Positions 8,544-15,713 of a stretch of 64,000 nt of DNA are shown here, piece by piece. A model generated the notes under the pieces. It saw nothing but the letters and a program-made list of their open reading frames with translations. It was not told where the DNA came from and did not search any database. Source of the stretch: Halorussus litoreus (lineage in GTDB: Archaea; Halobacteriota; Halobacteria; Halobacteriales; Haladaptataceae); the NCBI RefSeq assembly GCF_003382685.1, contig NZ_KZ859509.1:1-64000 (forward strand). Direction: 5' to 3'. Positions within the stretch are counted from its first letter, which is position 1, and every line of letters starts with the position of its first letter. The translations under genes were made by a program, and so were the position numbers.

Positions 8544-9428
8544 ATGACCGGCAATCCCGTCTACTACTATCATCCCGACGACGACCAGTTCTCGTTGGAC
8601 TTCGTGAATCCAGACAGGGAGAAAATCGACGACCGACTCGACTCCTACGAGAAGGCGACCGAGACGCGGGTTCGGTCGTACGACCTCGACGAAACGGTAT
8701 ACGGAATCTACGCGAAGACGAACGATGTAGACGACGCTGGCGAGATCGAGTACGGGTTCGACGCTGCGTTCGCCAAAATGACGCCGGACACACGAGTCAT
8801 CGTCCGAAACTTCCTCGGCATATTTCGGACTATCAGGGACGGGCAGTCGGAGACTGAAGCGGATTCGCTCGATGCGTACAAGGAGATCGACATCGAGCGA
8901 GTGCCGGACGCGCTCGATAGAGTCCACTGGTCTGGAACAGCGTCGCAGGTTGGCGCACAGCTAGCGTCGAATCTCGTGCTCTGTCACGCCCTTCCGAACG
9001 CGAATCACCGTACTGCACTCAGTATGTACGAGAGCTACGTGAATGCGGTGACCGGCCCCACCTACGAACTCCCGTCTCTCGTGACCGACGACGAGACGTG
9101 GCATGCGTGGGTAGACGACTTCGTCGTCGACCCCAAAAGATTGCTGACGGTTCGTCGTAACGTCGGACTCTTCGGTCATCTCTCGCAGTTCGGTTGCGAC
9201 GTTGTCCGCCGAAAGGGCGACGTAGACGTTCCACTCGCAGAGTTCGAGCTAGATCTGTATCCGCACGAGGCACTGTCGAAGTACGCTCGGATTCACGAGC
9301 AGCGAACGTCGGCGTTCGTGGAGAGATTACGTTCCAGAACTAACGACGAACGACTGACCGGAACGTCCGGCATCGATAGAGGGGAGTTCGCCGACGCTAT
9401 CAGACGCGAAATTCAGTCCCGGAGGTGA
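8544..9428 (+). CDS. Fic/Doc-family protein
   Basis: 294 residues. The segment LCHALPNANHRTALSMYESYV (about residues 152-172) matches the Fic/Doc active-site loop H-x-F-x-x-[AG]-N-x-R-x-[AT]: the catalytic His, the Asn and the phosphate-binding Arg are present, but the position that is Lys in Doc (ANKRTA) is His here. Fic proteins transfer AMP or phosphate to target proteins; Doc is the toxin of the Phd-Doc system. This protein is more than twice the length of Doc and has long flanking helical regions. The ATG at 8544 has GGAG seven bases upstream. No classical Phd antitoxin lies upstream; a possible 34-residue ORF converges at its 3' end. Confidence 0.7.
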   Translation: MTGNPVYYYHPDDDQFSLDFVNPDREKIDDRLDSYEKATETRVRSYDLDETVYGIYAKTNDVDDAGEIEYGFDAAFAKMTPDTRVIVRNFLGIFRTIRDGQSETEADSLDAYKEIDIERVPDALDRVHWSGTASQVGAQLASNLVLCHALPNANHRTALSMYESYVNAVTGPTYELPSLVTDDETWHAWVDDFVVDPKRLLTVRRNVGLFGHLSQFGCDVVRRKGDVDVPLAEFELDLYPHEALSKYARIHEQRTSAFVERLRSRTNDERLTGTSGIDRGEFADAIRREIQSRR

Positions 9429-9517
9429 GCCATCGAGCGTGCGATCTTCTCGGCCGTCTCGCTACGGCCGAGATTGTACTTCTCGTCTATCCCTTCGAGG
9501 GCTTCATCGAGAGTCAT
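9413..9517 (-). CDS. Possible 34-aa protein overlapping the end of the Fic/Doc-like gene
   Basis: On the minus strand, ATG at 9517 to TGA at 9413 encodes MTLDEALEGIDEKYNLGRSE and 14 further residues (TAEKIARSMAHLRD), a charged helical peptide. GGAAGG lies just before the ATG, and a TTTATG box lies about 35 nt upstream. It overlaps the end of the Fic/Doc-like gene by 16 bp in convergent orientation. It could be a small antitoxin. Against this, the segment contains a 9-bp stem (CTCGGCCGT/ACGGCCGAG, 9449-9472) that may simply be the terminator of the Fic/Doc-like gene. Weak call. Confidence 0.3.
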   Translation of the reverse strand: MTLDEALEGIDEKYNLGRSETAEKIARSMAHLRD

Positions 9518-9629
9518 CCTTCCCGTACCGATTTCTTACGGGATAGAGAGCATAAATCTGTTGCCGAGGACAGTTGTGGACTCTCCTCTTGCCGAAAAAC
9601 GGGTAAATTCAGCCTTCTGTTCGCCCGCG

Positions 9630-10190
9630 CTACTCCAGCAGGCCGAGCTCTTCGAGCCGCGAGACGATCTTGTCGACCGCCTGCTCGGCGTCCTCGGGCT
9701 TCTTCCCGCCGGTGATGACCAGCTTGCCCGAGCCGAACAGCAGCGCGACGACTTCGGGTTCGTCGAGCCGGTAGACCAGTCCGGGGAACTGCTCGGGCTC
9801 GTACTCGATGTTCTCCAGTCCGAGACCGATGGCGATGGCGTTGAGGTTGAGGTTCCGACCGAGGTCCGCCGAGGTGACGATGTTCTGGACGACGATCTCG
9901 GGGTCCTCGTTCACGTCGATCTGGAGCTCGCGGAGCTTGTCGAAGACGATTTCGAGGCTCTCGTGAACGTCGGCCGTGCTCTTCGCGCCGGTACAGACGA
10001 TCTTGCCCGACCGGAAGATGAGTGCCGCGGACTTGGGGTTCTGCGTTCGGTAGACGAGACCGGGGAACTGCTCGGGGTCGTAGTCGGCCCCCTCCAGGTC
10101 CATGGCGACGCTCTGGAGGTCGAGTTCCTGTCCGATTCCGGTGGAGGCGACCACGTTTTCAATGTTGATGGTCTCCTTTGGGTCGGTCAT
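9630..10190 (-). CDS. tbp: TATA-box binding protein (TBP)
   Basis: 186-residue archaeal TBP, the general factor that recognises TATA boxes with TFB and recruits RNA polymerase. It is a direct repeat of two about 90-residue saddle halves: INIENVVASTGIG then FPGLVYRTQNPKSAALIFRSGKIVCTGAKS, and VQNIVTSADLGRNLNL then FPGLVYRLDEPEVVALLFGSGKLVITGGK. The length is normal for haloarchaea, which usually carry several tbp paralogs; this one resembles the main chromosomal form. It is divergent from the TrmG10 gene across a 74-bp region with a palindromic TATA box and an inverted repeat. Confidence 0.97.
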   Translation of the reverse strand: MTDPKETINIENVVASTGIGQELDLQSVAMDLEGADYDPEQFPGLVYRTQNPKSAALIFRSGKIVCTGAKSTADVHESLEIVFDKLRELQIDVNEDPEIVVQNIVTSADLGRNLNLNAIAIGLGLENIEYEPEQFPGLVYRLDEPEVVALLFGSGKLVITGGKKPEDAEQAVDKIVSRLEELGLLE

Positions 10191-10196
10191 GTGCGA

Positions 10197-10224
10197 CTTA
10201 AATGTCGTATTTAAGGTTTATAAA
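10197..10224. promoter_or_regulatory. Bidirectional TATA region with inverted repeat between tbp and trmG10
   Basis: TTTATAAA (10217-10224) is self-complementary and could serve as TATA box for both divergent genes: it lies about 30 bp upstream of tbp's ATG and about 40 bp upstream of the other gene's ATG. Next to it CTTAAAT (10197-10203) and ATTTAAG (10209-10215) form a perfect 7-bp inverted repeat around GTCGT, between the TATA box and the tbp start, a typical position for a repressor or autoregulatory operator. Confidence 0.5.
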
Positions 10225-10264
10225 GGTTGGTACTCGGGGCTGACAGGTGGCTGGTGGGTTTATA

Positions 10265-11383
10265 ATGACTGACGCGCCGGGTGCGGCGCGGTGCGGGCCC
10301 GCCAGCGCCTCCCGGCGAGACGAAATCCCCAAGGTCGCCCACCGCCTCCGAGAAGTCGTGTACGCGCTCGAACTCGCCGGCGAGGACGACCGGTTCGCTG
10401 CCGCCGAAGCCGCGAGCGCCGCGACCGGCGTCGAAGTCGTCGCGCCGGGGCTCGCCACCGCGTCGGCGGTCACCGACCGCGTCCGAAATCTGGCCTACAC
10501 CCGCCGCGCTAGCGAACTGGTCGGGCGCACGGACGCCAGCGTCGAGTCGGCACGCGCGCTGCTCGACGCCGTAAAAATCGACCGCGAGGGGTTCAGGAAC
10601 GACGAGGAGGCGACCGTCGCCGTCCGCGCCCGCGACGTGCGCGACACCGCCGGAATCGACACGCAGCGCGCCGAGCGCGAACTCGGGCAGGTGCTCGTCG
10701 ACAGGGGATTCGCGGTGGACCTCGACGATCCCGACCACGAACTCCGGGCGATCTTCGCCGACGACGCGTGCCTGCTCGGCTGGCTCGAAGTCGAGAGCGT
10801 CCGCGACTACGGCACCCGGAGGCCCACGGATCGACCGTTCTTCCAGCCCGGCGGGATGGACCCCCTGCTCGCCCGCGCGCTGGTGAACCTCGCGGGGGGT
10901 CGGCCCGGCGCGACGCTGCTCGACCCGATGTGCGGGACAGGCGGCGTCCTCATCGAGGCGGGGCTCGTTGGCGCGACCGCCTACGGCGCGGACGCCCAGC
11001 GAAAGATGGCTCGCGGCGCGGCGGAGAATCTGGCGCAGTATCTCGACTCGGACTCCCGGGCCTTGGGCGAGTGGACCACCCTACAGGGCGACGCCACCCA
11101 CCTGCCGTTCCCCGACGACTCGGTCGACGCGGTCGTATTCGACGCGCCGTACGGCCGCCAGTCGAAGATCGCCAACCTCGACCTCGACGACCTCGTCGCG
11201 GGCGCGCTCGCGGAGGCTCGCCGGGTCGCGGACCGGACGGTCGTGGTCGGCGACCGCTCGTGGGCGAGCGAGGCTCGCGAGCAGGGCTGGACGGTCGAGG
11301 GCGAGTTCGAGCGCCGGGTTCACCGGTCGCTCGATCGGCATATCGTCGTGCTCGATGGCGTCGACGATCCCGGACTTCGGTGA
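10265..11383 (+). CDS. tRNA (guanine(10)-N2)-dimethyltransferase-like, THUMP + Rossmann methyltransferase
   Basis: 372 residues. The N-terminal half (to about 170) is THUMP-like and leads to the linker RDYGTRRPTDRPFFQPGGMDP. The C-terminal half is an AdoMet methyltransferase: motif I LLDPMCGTGGVLIEA and the catalytic motif FDAPYG (D-A-P-Y, where DPPY is usual). This matches archaeal TrmG10 (Trm-G10), which makes m2G/m2,2G at position 10 of tRNA. ATG at 10265 is preferred because upstream codons overlap the promoter. It is divergent from tbp. The DAPYG variant is worth noting but keeps the Asp, Pro and Tyr. Confidence 0.88.
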   Translation: MTDAPGAARCGPASASRRDEIPKVAHRLREVVYALELAGEDDRFAAAEAASAATGVEVVAPGLATASAVTDRVRNLAYTRRASELVGRTDASVESARALLDAVKIDREGFRNDEEATVAVRARDVRDTAGIDTQRAERELGQVLVDRGFAVDLDDPDHELRAIFADDACLLGWLEVESVRDYGTRRPTDRPFFQPGGMDPLLARALVNLAGGRPGATLLDPMCGTGGVLIEAGLVGATAYGADAQRKMARGAAENLAQYLDSDSRALGEWTTLQGDATHLPFPDDSVDAVVFDAPYGRQSKIANLDLDDLVAGALAEARRVADRTVVVGDRSWASEAREQGWTVEGEFERRVHRSLDRHIVVLDGVDDPGLR

Positions 11384-11468
11384 CGTACCCGTTCGCACGA
11401 CTGCTCGATTTATATTCGTCGCGGAAACAGCGAAACATTGGAGTCGTCGACAGTTGAACGATTGACCC

Positions 11469-12035
11469 ATGAGTCGAGGCGATTCTGCACGGACGTACTA
11501 CGAGAGCGCCAGACGCGAGTTGATCCAGCGAATCCGTCTCAGGGACAACGTTCTGCTCTTCTATCTGGGCGGCGTCGGGACGATCGCGGGCGTTGCCCTA
11601 GGCAGTAGTGGAGCAGGAAAAGAAATCATGCTCGTCCTCCCGTTTCTCGCGCTGGGCGTCGCAACGATAGTCTCCCAGCACAACGCCCTCATCGGCTCGT
11701 TGGGCCACTTCTGCGTCCACGAGATAGAGCCGTTTCTCCAAAACCTTCACGAACCAGAGGACGCTCCGCAGTGGGACAGTTCGGTGGCGCTCGAGGAGTA
11801 CAAAGAGCAGGCCATCAGGCTCCGGAGCTTGGGGCACACGGTGATGATTTTGGCACCCGCTCTGGCGGGCCTCGCGATAAACTATCAGCACGTAGTTGGG
11901 TCGGCACTTCTGCTCGGGCTCCTCTGGTGGGTCGGCTTCCTCTGCGTGACACTCGCGACGTTGATCATCTATCGGTCGTACTCGTGGAGAGACGAACTCT
12001 ACGATGGCATGTTCGACGGCGAAACAGAATCGTAG
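11469..12035 (+). CDS. Membrane protein with paired transmembrane helices, unknown
   Basis: 188 residues. The N-terminus YYESARRELIQRIRLRDNVLLFYLG is amphipathic and basic. Hydrophobic segments follow at VLLFYLGGVGTIAGVALG, IMLVLPFLALGVATIVS, HTVMILAPALAGLAI and ALLLGLLWWVGFLCVTLATLII. A soluble loop of about 55 residues sits between the second and third (GHFCVHEIEPFLQNLHEPED). The layout of helix, paired membrane segments and soluble part recalls SLATT-type membrane proteins found in some conflict systems, but I see no partner gene and do not claim that identity. It stands between the tRNA methyltransferase and the 3' end of rfcC. Confidence 0.7.
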   Translation: MSRGDSARTYYESARRELIQRIRLRDNVLLFYLGGVGTIAGVALGSSGAGKEIMLVLPFLALGVATIVSQHNALIGSLGHFCVHEIEPFLQNLHEPEDAPQWDSSVALEEYKEQAIRLRSLGHTVMILAPALAGLAINYQHVVGSALLLGLLWWVGFLCVTLATLIIYRSYSWRDELYDGMFDGETES

Positions 12036-12105
12036 GAACTTTCGAGTTTCCGGAGGACAAGCTACCAACTGTTAGCAGGGCTCCGCCCGTGCCTCAGTCG
12101 AAATC

Positions 12106-13125
12106 CTACGCCTCGCCCTTCGCTCCGAGTTCCGCGAGCAGGTGCGCGACGTGAACCCGGTCGTTGGCCCCCTCCGCGAGGTCCGCGTCGACCTCGCCCG
12201 CGAGCCGGGTCACCTCGGCCAACTCCTCGCCGGTGTATCGGCCGGCGTGCGCCACGTCGAGAATCTCCCGCAGCACCTCCTCGCCGCTGAACCCCTCGTC
12301 GACGAGCAGGTCGTCGAGCGTCTTGCGGGCGTCCTGGAACTGTCCGGCCTCGGCGTCGTCCAGCATCGCCTCGACGGTGCTCTGTGCGCCCACGTCGCCC
12401 AGCACCTCGTAGGCGGCGTTCATCGTGACCTCGCCCTCCTGCTCGGCGGTGGTCTGCGCGCCGAGGATGGCCTTCCGGAGGTCGCCGTTGGCGTAGCCCG
12501 CGACGTATTCGAGGCCGTTCTCGTCGTATGCGACCCCCTCGGCCTCGACGATGCGTTCGAGCACCGTCACGATCTCCTCGACGGTCGGCGCGCGCACGGC
12601 GACCGGGAAACAGCGGGACTTGATCGGCGGGATGAGCTTCGTGGGCTGGCGCGTGGTGATGACGAACTGGGTCGCCTCGTGGTGGCGCTCCATCACCCGC
12701 CGGAGCGCCTGCTGGAAGTCCTCGCGGATGGCCTCGGCGTTGTCCAGCACCACGGTCTTGTAGCTGCCCGCGACCGGCGAGTAGCTCGCCGACTCCTTGA
12801 GCACGTGGTTGATGAGGTCGGCCTTCGAGGAGTTGCGCTTGCGCTTGCTGTCGATGAACGACGCGAAGCGCGGATCGTTGGCGATCTCCTTCTTGGTCAT
12901 GCCGAAGAAGTCCGCGACGTTGATCTCCACGAGGTCGTTGTCCGGGTCCTCGTGGGCCGCGCGGGCCAGCGCACGCACGGCCGCGGTCTTGCCCGCGCCG
13001 GACGGGCCGTACAGCACGAGGTTGATCGGGTCGTCGACGGCCTTCTGGAGGTAGTCGCGGACCTCCGGCTGCGGGAGGTCGGCCAGCTCGGGCGCGTAGC
13101 GTTCGGTCCACAGCGGCGCGTCCAT
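12106..13125 (-). CDS. rfcC: Replication factor C small subunit (RfcC type)
   Basis: 339-residue AAA+ clamp-loader subunit that loads PCNA at primer ends. Walker A GPSGAGKT is at residues 40-47, and the arginine-finger SRC motif appears as IKSRCFP. The Walker B line reads VVLDNAEAI rather than the canonical DEAD/DEAE box, so ATP hydrolysis at this subunit may be altered. Haloarchaea carry two different small subunits (A and C) plus a large one; this sequence matches the C type and the A type lies at 62.3 kb. ATG 13125 follows an in-frame GTG and gives the conserved APLWTERYAPE start. Confidence 0.9.
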   Translation of the reverse strand: MDAPLWTERYAPELADLPQPEVRDYLQKAVDDPINLVLYGPSGAGKTAAVRALARAAHEDPDNDLVEINVADFFGMTKKEIANDPRFASFIDSKRKRNSSKADLINHVLKESASYSPVAGSYKTVVLDNAEAIREDFQQALRRVMERHHEATQFVITTRQPTKLIPPIKSRCFPVAVRAPTVEEIVTVLERIVEAEGVAYDENGLEYVAGYANGDLRKAILGAQTTAEQEGEVTMNAAYEVLGDVGAQSTVEAMLDDAEAGQFQDARKTLDDLLVDEGFSGEEVLREILDVAHAGRYTGEELAEVTRLAGEVDADLAEGANDRVHVAHLLAELGAKGEA

Positions 13126-13157
13126 CACGTCAGTGTAGGTCCCCGCCGGGTAAGAAT

Positions 13158-13207
13158 CGGTCGGTCCGGTCCAGTGGCTAGTCGGTCGGTCCGGTCCGGT
13201 GGCTAGT
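13158..13207. repeat. 25-bp direct repeat, two copies, upstream of rfcC
   Basis: CGGTCGGTCCGGTCC followed by (A/G)GTGGCTAGT occurs at 13158-13182 and again immediately at 13183-13207, with a single difference. It lies 33-82 bp upstream of the rfcC start codon, in its probable promoter zone. Confidence 0.75.
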
Positions 13208-13253
13208 CGGATTGGCGCGCGAGGCTAGTTCGGCCGAACTGGCGCACGAAAAA

Positions 13254-13297
13254 CGGGCGCGGGCGGCAGCGGTGACTACCGCTGCCGCCCGCGCCCG
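13254..13297 (-). terminator. Intrinsic-type terminator of the Thr/Glu-rich secreted protein gene
   Basis: A perfect 20-bp GC-rich stem (13254-13273 with 13278-13297) around a 4-nt loop. On the minus strand it is followed at once by five T residues (13249-13253), 82 bp after the stop codon of the secreted-protein gene. This is a textbook hairpin plus T-run, separating that gene from rfcC downstream. Confidence 0.7.
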
Positions 13298-13378
13298 AGT
13301 CGGTACCGCGCCGGTTCCGTCATCGGTCGCGGTCGTCGACGGGTTTGTTGGGTCGTCGTCGGACCGCTACAGCCTATC

Positions 13379-15370
13379 TCAGGCTTCCGTGGTCGTCGTC
13401 ACGGTGTCCGTGTCGTCACCGGTGTCGTCGGTGTCGTCCGCAGCGGTGGTCGTGGTGTCGTCCGCAGCGTCCTCCAGCACGATCACTGCGAGGTCGCCGA
13501 ACTCCTGGGTGTACACCCCGTGGATGTACTCGCCCGCTTCCAGCCCGGTGGTGTCGACTTCGAAGGTCACGTTGGTCTGTTCGCCCGCGTCGAGCGTAAC
13601 GTCCTGTTGCTCGACGACGTTCCCCTCAAGTCGGAACGCGACCGTCTGGGTGGCCGTCGTGTCGCTGGGGTTCGAGATGGTCGCCGACACCTCGATGGTG
13701 TCGCCGATCATCGCGGACTCGGGAGCGGTCAGTCCCGAGACTTCAAAGGACTCGGCGTCCTCGGGTTCGTCCTCGGTCGTGGTCGTTTCCTCGGTGGTCG
13801 TCGTGGCAGGCTCCTCCTCAGTCGTCGTGGTCGTCTCTTCTTCAGTCGTCGTGGTTTCTTCCTCGGTGGTCGTCTCTTCTTCAGTCGTCGTGGTTTCCTC
13901 CTCGGTGGTCGTCTCTTCTTCAGTCGTCGTGGTTTCTTCCTCTGTCGTGGTCGTTTCCTCCTCGGTCGTGGTTTCCTCCTCGGTCGTCGTGGTCTCTTCC
14001 TCGGTCGTCGTGGTCTCTTCCTCGGTCGTCGTAGTGGTGTCGGGCTCCTCCTCGGTCGTCGTGGTCGTCATCGGCGGCTGCGGGAGGTCGACGTCGCTCG
14101 GAGCCATGACGACCAGCGTGACGTTCTCGACGTTCACGTTCTGGATAACGTACCGGACCGTCGGGACGTCCTGCGAGAGTTGCTCCTCCATGTCCTGCTC
14201 GATCTCCTCGGGACTCTGGGTGGTCGTGTACATCAGGTCGTCCTGACTGATCTCGCCCTGCTGCTGGAGCTCGGAGAGGTTGATCGTGACGCGCTCGTCG
14301 CTGAGCGAGCCGTCCGGCGGGAAGAGCTCGCTGCCGTTGACGTACACCGTCTCGTCGGGCGTCTCCTCGTCGCCGACGACGAAGGACCACCGGTCGACGT
14401 TCATCTGCTCGATCTTGAAGACTAACTGCTCCATCCCGTCGTCGGGTTCGACGTCTTCTTCGGTGGTCGTTTCAGTTTCGTCCAGACCGTCGTCGGCCTC
14501 GGTCGTGGTGGTCGTGTCACCGAGGTCGTCTTCTTCGGTCGTGGTGACGGTCTCGACGCCGTCATCCTCCTCGGTGGTGGTCGTCTCGTCGGCTTCGGTC
14601 GTAGTCGTCTCCTCTTCGGTCGTGGTCGTCTCGTCGGCTTCGGTGGTAGTCGTCTCCTCGGTCGTGGTCGTCTCGTCGGCTTCGGTCGTGGTCGTCTCCT
14701 GCTCGACCGTCACCTCGGCGTCGTCCACGACGACCGAGTCGCCCTCGGTTATCGGACCGTCGAGTTCCCCGCTCGAGAGGACGAAGTCGTACACGCGGTT
14801 CTCGTTGGTGTCCGAGTGGAGCATCGCGACGATGGTCTGACTCTCGTCGAGCGGCCGGGCGAGCGAGATTTCCACGTCCTCGTGGGTCCCGGCTTCGAGG
14901 TACACCGAGCTACCGAGCACGGTCGAGAGCGGTGCCTCCTCCCAGTCCGCCGAGTGGATTGCGATGAAGCCACCCTCGGGCACCGTCGCCGAGTCGATGA
15001 CGAGGTTCGCGCCGTCGCTCTCCTGCTCGTCGATGGAGACGCTCGCCTCGTCGCCGGTCGCCTCTTCGTCGGCGGCTTCGGTCTCCATCGTGGTTTCGTC
15101 GTCGGCAGCATCCTCGTCGGTAGCATTGTCGTCGGCGGCATCATACTCGTCTGTCCCGTCCTCGTCCGTCACTCCGTCTTCCTCGGTCGTCGTCTCGTCG
15201 ACCGGTTCCGCTGTCGTCGTCGGTTCCTCTGTTGTCGTCGTGTCCTGTACGCCGACCGCGTTCGTGCCGCCGTCCGTCGCCGTCACCGCGAACGAGACGG
15301 CCGCACCGCTGGACAGCACCAGCACGACCGCCATGAAGACGGCACTAATCGTCTTTTTATCTCGTGTCAT
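13379..15370 (-). CDS. Secreted Thr/Glu-rich protein with DUF7282-type and CARDB-like domains
   Basis: 663 residues from ATG 15370 (MTRDKKTISAVFMAVVLVLS). Residues 1-30 are a Sec signal peptide. Then come a Thr/Glu/Asp-rich stalk, a globular domain (LVIDSATVPEGGFIAIHSADWE to about 250) resembling the haloarchaeal DUF7282 domain, more TTTTEADE repeats, a second DUF7282-like domain (QLVFKIEQMNVDRWSFVVGD to PSDVDLP), a long run of TTTEEE repeats, and a C-terminal beta-sandwich like CARDB/NEW3 (FEVSGLTAPESAMIGDTIEV). The Thr-rich linkers are probable O-glycosylation stalks. There is no C-terminal membrane anchor, so the protein is secreted or cell-wall associated. Function unknown. Confidence 0.85.
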   Translation of the reverse strand: MTRDKKTISAVFMAVVLVLSSGAAVSFAVTATDGGTNAVGVQDTTTTEEPTTTAEPVDETTTEEDGVTDEDGTDEYDAADDNATDEDAADDETTMETEAADEEATGDEASVSIDEQESDGANLVIDSATVPEGGFIAIHSADWEEAPLSTVLGSSVYLEAGTHEDVEISLARPLDESQTIVAMLHSDTNENRVYDFVLSSGELDGPITEGDSVVVDDAEVTVEQETTTTEADETTTTEETTTTEADETTTTEEETTTTEADETTTTEEDDGVETVTTTEEDDLGDTTTTTEADDGLDETETTTEEDVEPDDGMEQLVFKIEQMNVDRWSFVVGDEETPDETVYVNGSELFPPDGSLSDERVTINLSELQQQGEISQDDLMYTTTQSPEEIEQDMEEQLSQDVPTVRYVIQNVNVENVTLVVMAPSDVDLPQPPMTTTTTEEEPDTTTTTEEETTTTEEETTTTEEETTTEEETTTTEEETTTTEEETTTEEETTTTEEETTTEEETTTTEEETTTTTEEEPATTTTEETTTTEDEPEDAESFEVSGLTAPESAMIGDTIEVSATISNPSDTTATQTVAFRLEGNVVEQQDVTLDAGEQTNVTFEVDTTGLEAGEYIHGVYTQEFGDLAVIVLEDAADDTTTTAADDTDDTGDDTDTVTTTTEA
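13790..14710. repeat. Low-complexity TTTEEE-coding repeats
   Basis: Within the secreted protein gene, two blocks (about 13790-14070 and 14455-14705) consist of short near-identical units rich in GTCGTCGTGGT-type codons for Thr with Glu codons. Such tracts change length easily by slippage or recombination, so copy number may vary between strains. Confidence 0.8.
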
Positions 15371-15586
15371 GTGTAACCCCCATTCTGCACCCAGTCCGAC
15401 GACGAGTCCGCGAATAAACCGGCGCGACTGTTCACGCGTGTAACAGCTAGATACCACGTGTAACAGTTGAGGTACGCCGGATTAGCCCGGGGCTATCCCG
15501 CGATTCCGGAGCGGTTGTCCGGGTCGCCCGGACCTGCCGCGTCGGCTACAACCACTCGTTTCCGGCAGGTAATCCTGCTTACTCGG

Positions 15587-15681
15587 CCCGGGAGCCCGAA
15601 GTCCGCCCGGAATCTGGAAGTCGACTCGGAATCTCGCAGTTGGCCCGGAATCTGCGAGGCTGCCGGGGATTTCGAAGCCGC
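15587..15681. repeat. 19-bp degenerate tandem repeat upstream of rnz
   Basis: Copies of CCCGGAATCT start at 15606 and 15644, with CTCGGAATCT at 15625 between them and weaker matches at 15587 and 15663. The period is exactly 19 bp over five units. The block ends about 33 bp before the rnz start codon. The rest of the 343-bp gap between the secreted-protein gene and rnz shows no gene. Confidence 0.75.
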
Positions 15682-15713
15682 TTTCACCCTCGCCCACGGA
15701 GGTTCCGAGGAGG

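Noticed and set aside
11469-12035. Defence-type SLATT effector
   Set aside because: The helix layout is similar, but there is no nucleotide-cyclase, TIR or other partner gene beside it, so I left it as an unknown membrane protein.
12142-13206. Plus-strand frame opposite rfcC
   Set aside because: Antisense shadow of the clamp-loader gene; Val/Arg/Leu-rich with no motif.
13212-14246. Ser/Val-rich plus-strand frame opposite the Thr/Glu-rich protein
   Set aside because: It is the reverse reading of TTTEEE repeats and gives artificial VVVSSS runs; the minus-strand frame has a signal peptide and folded domains.
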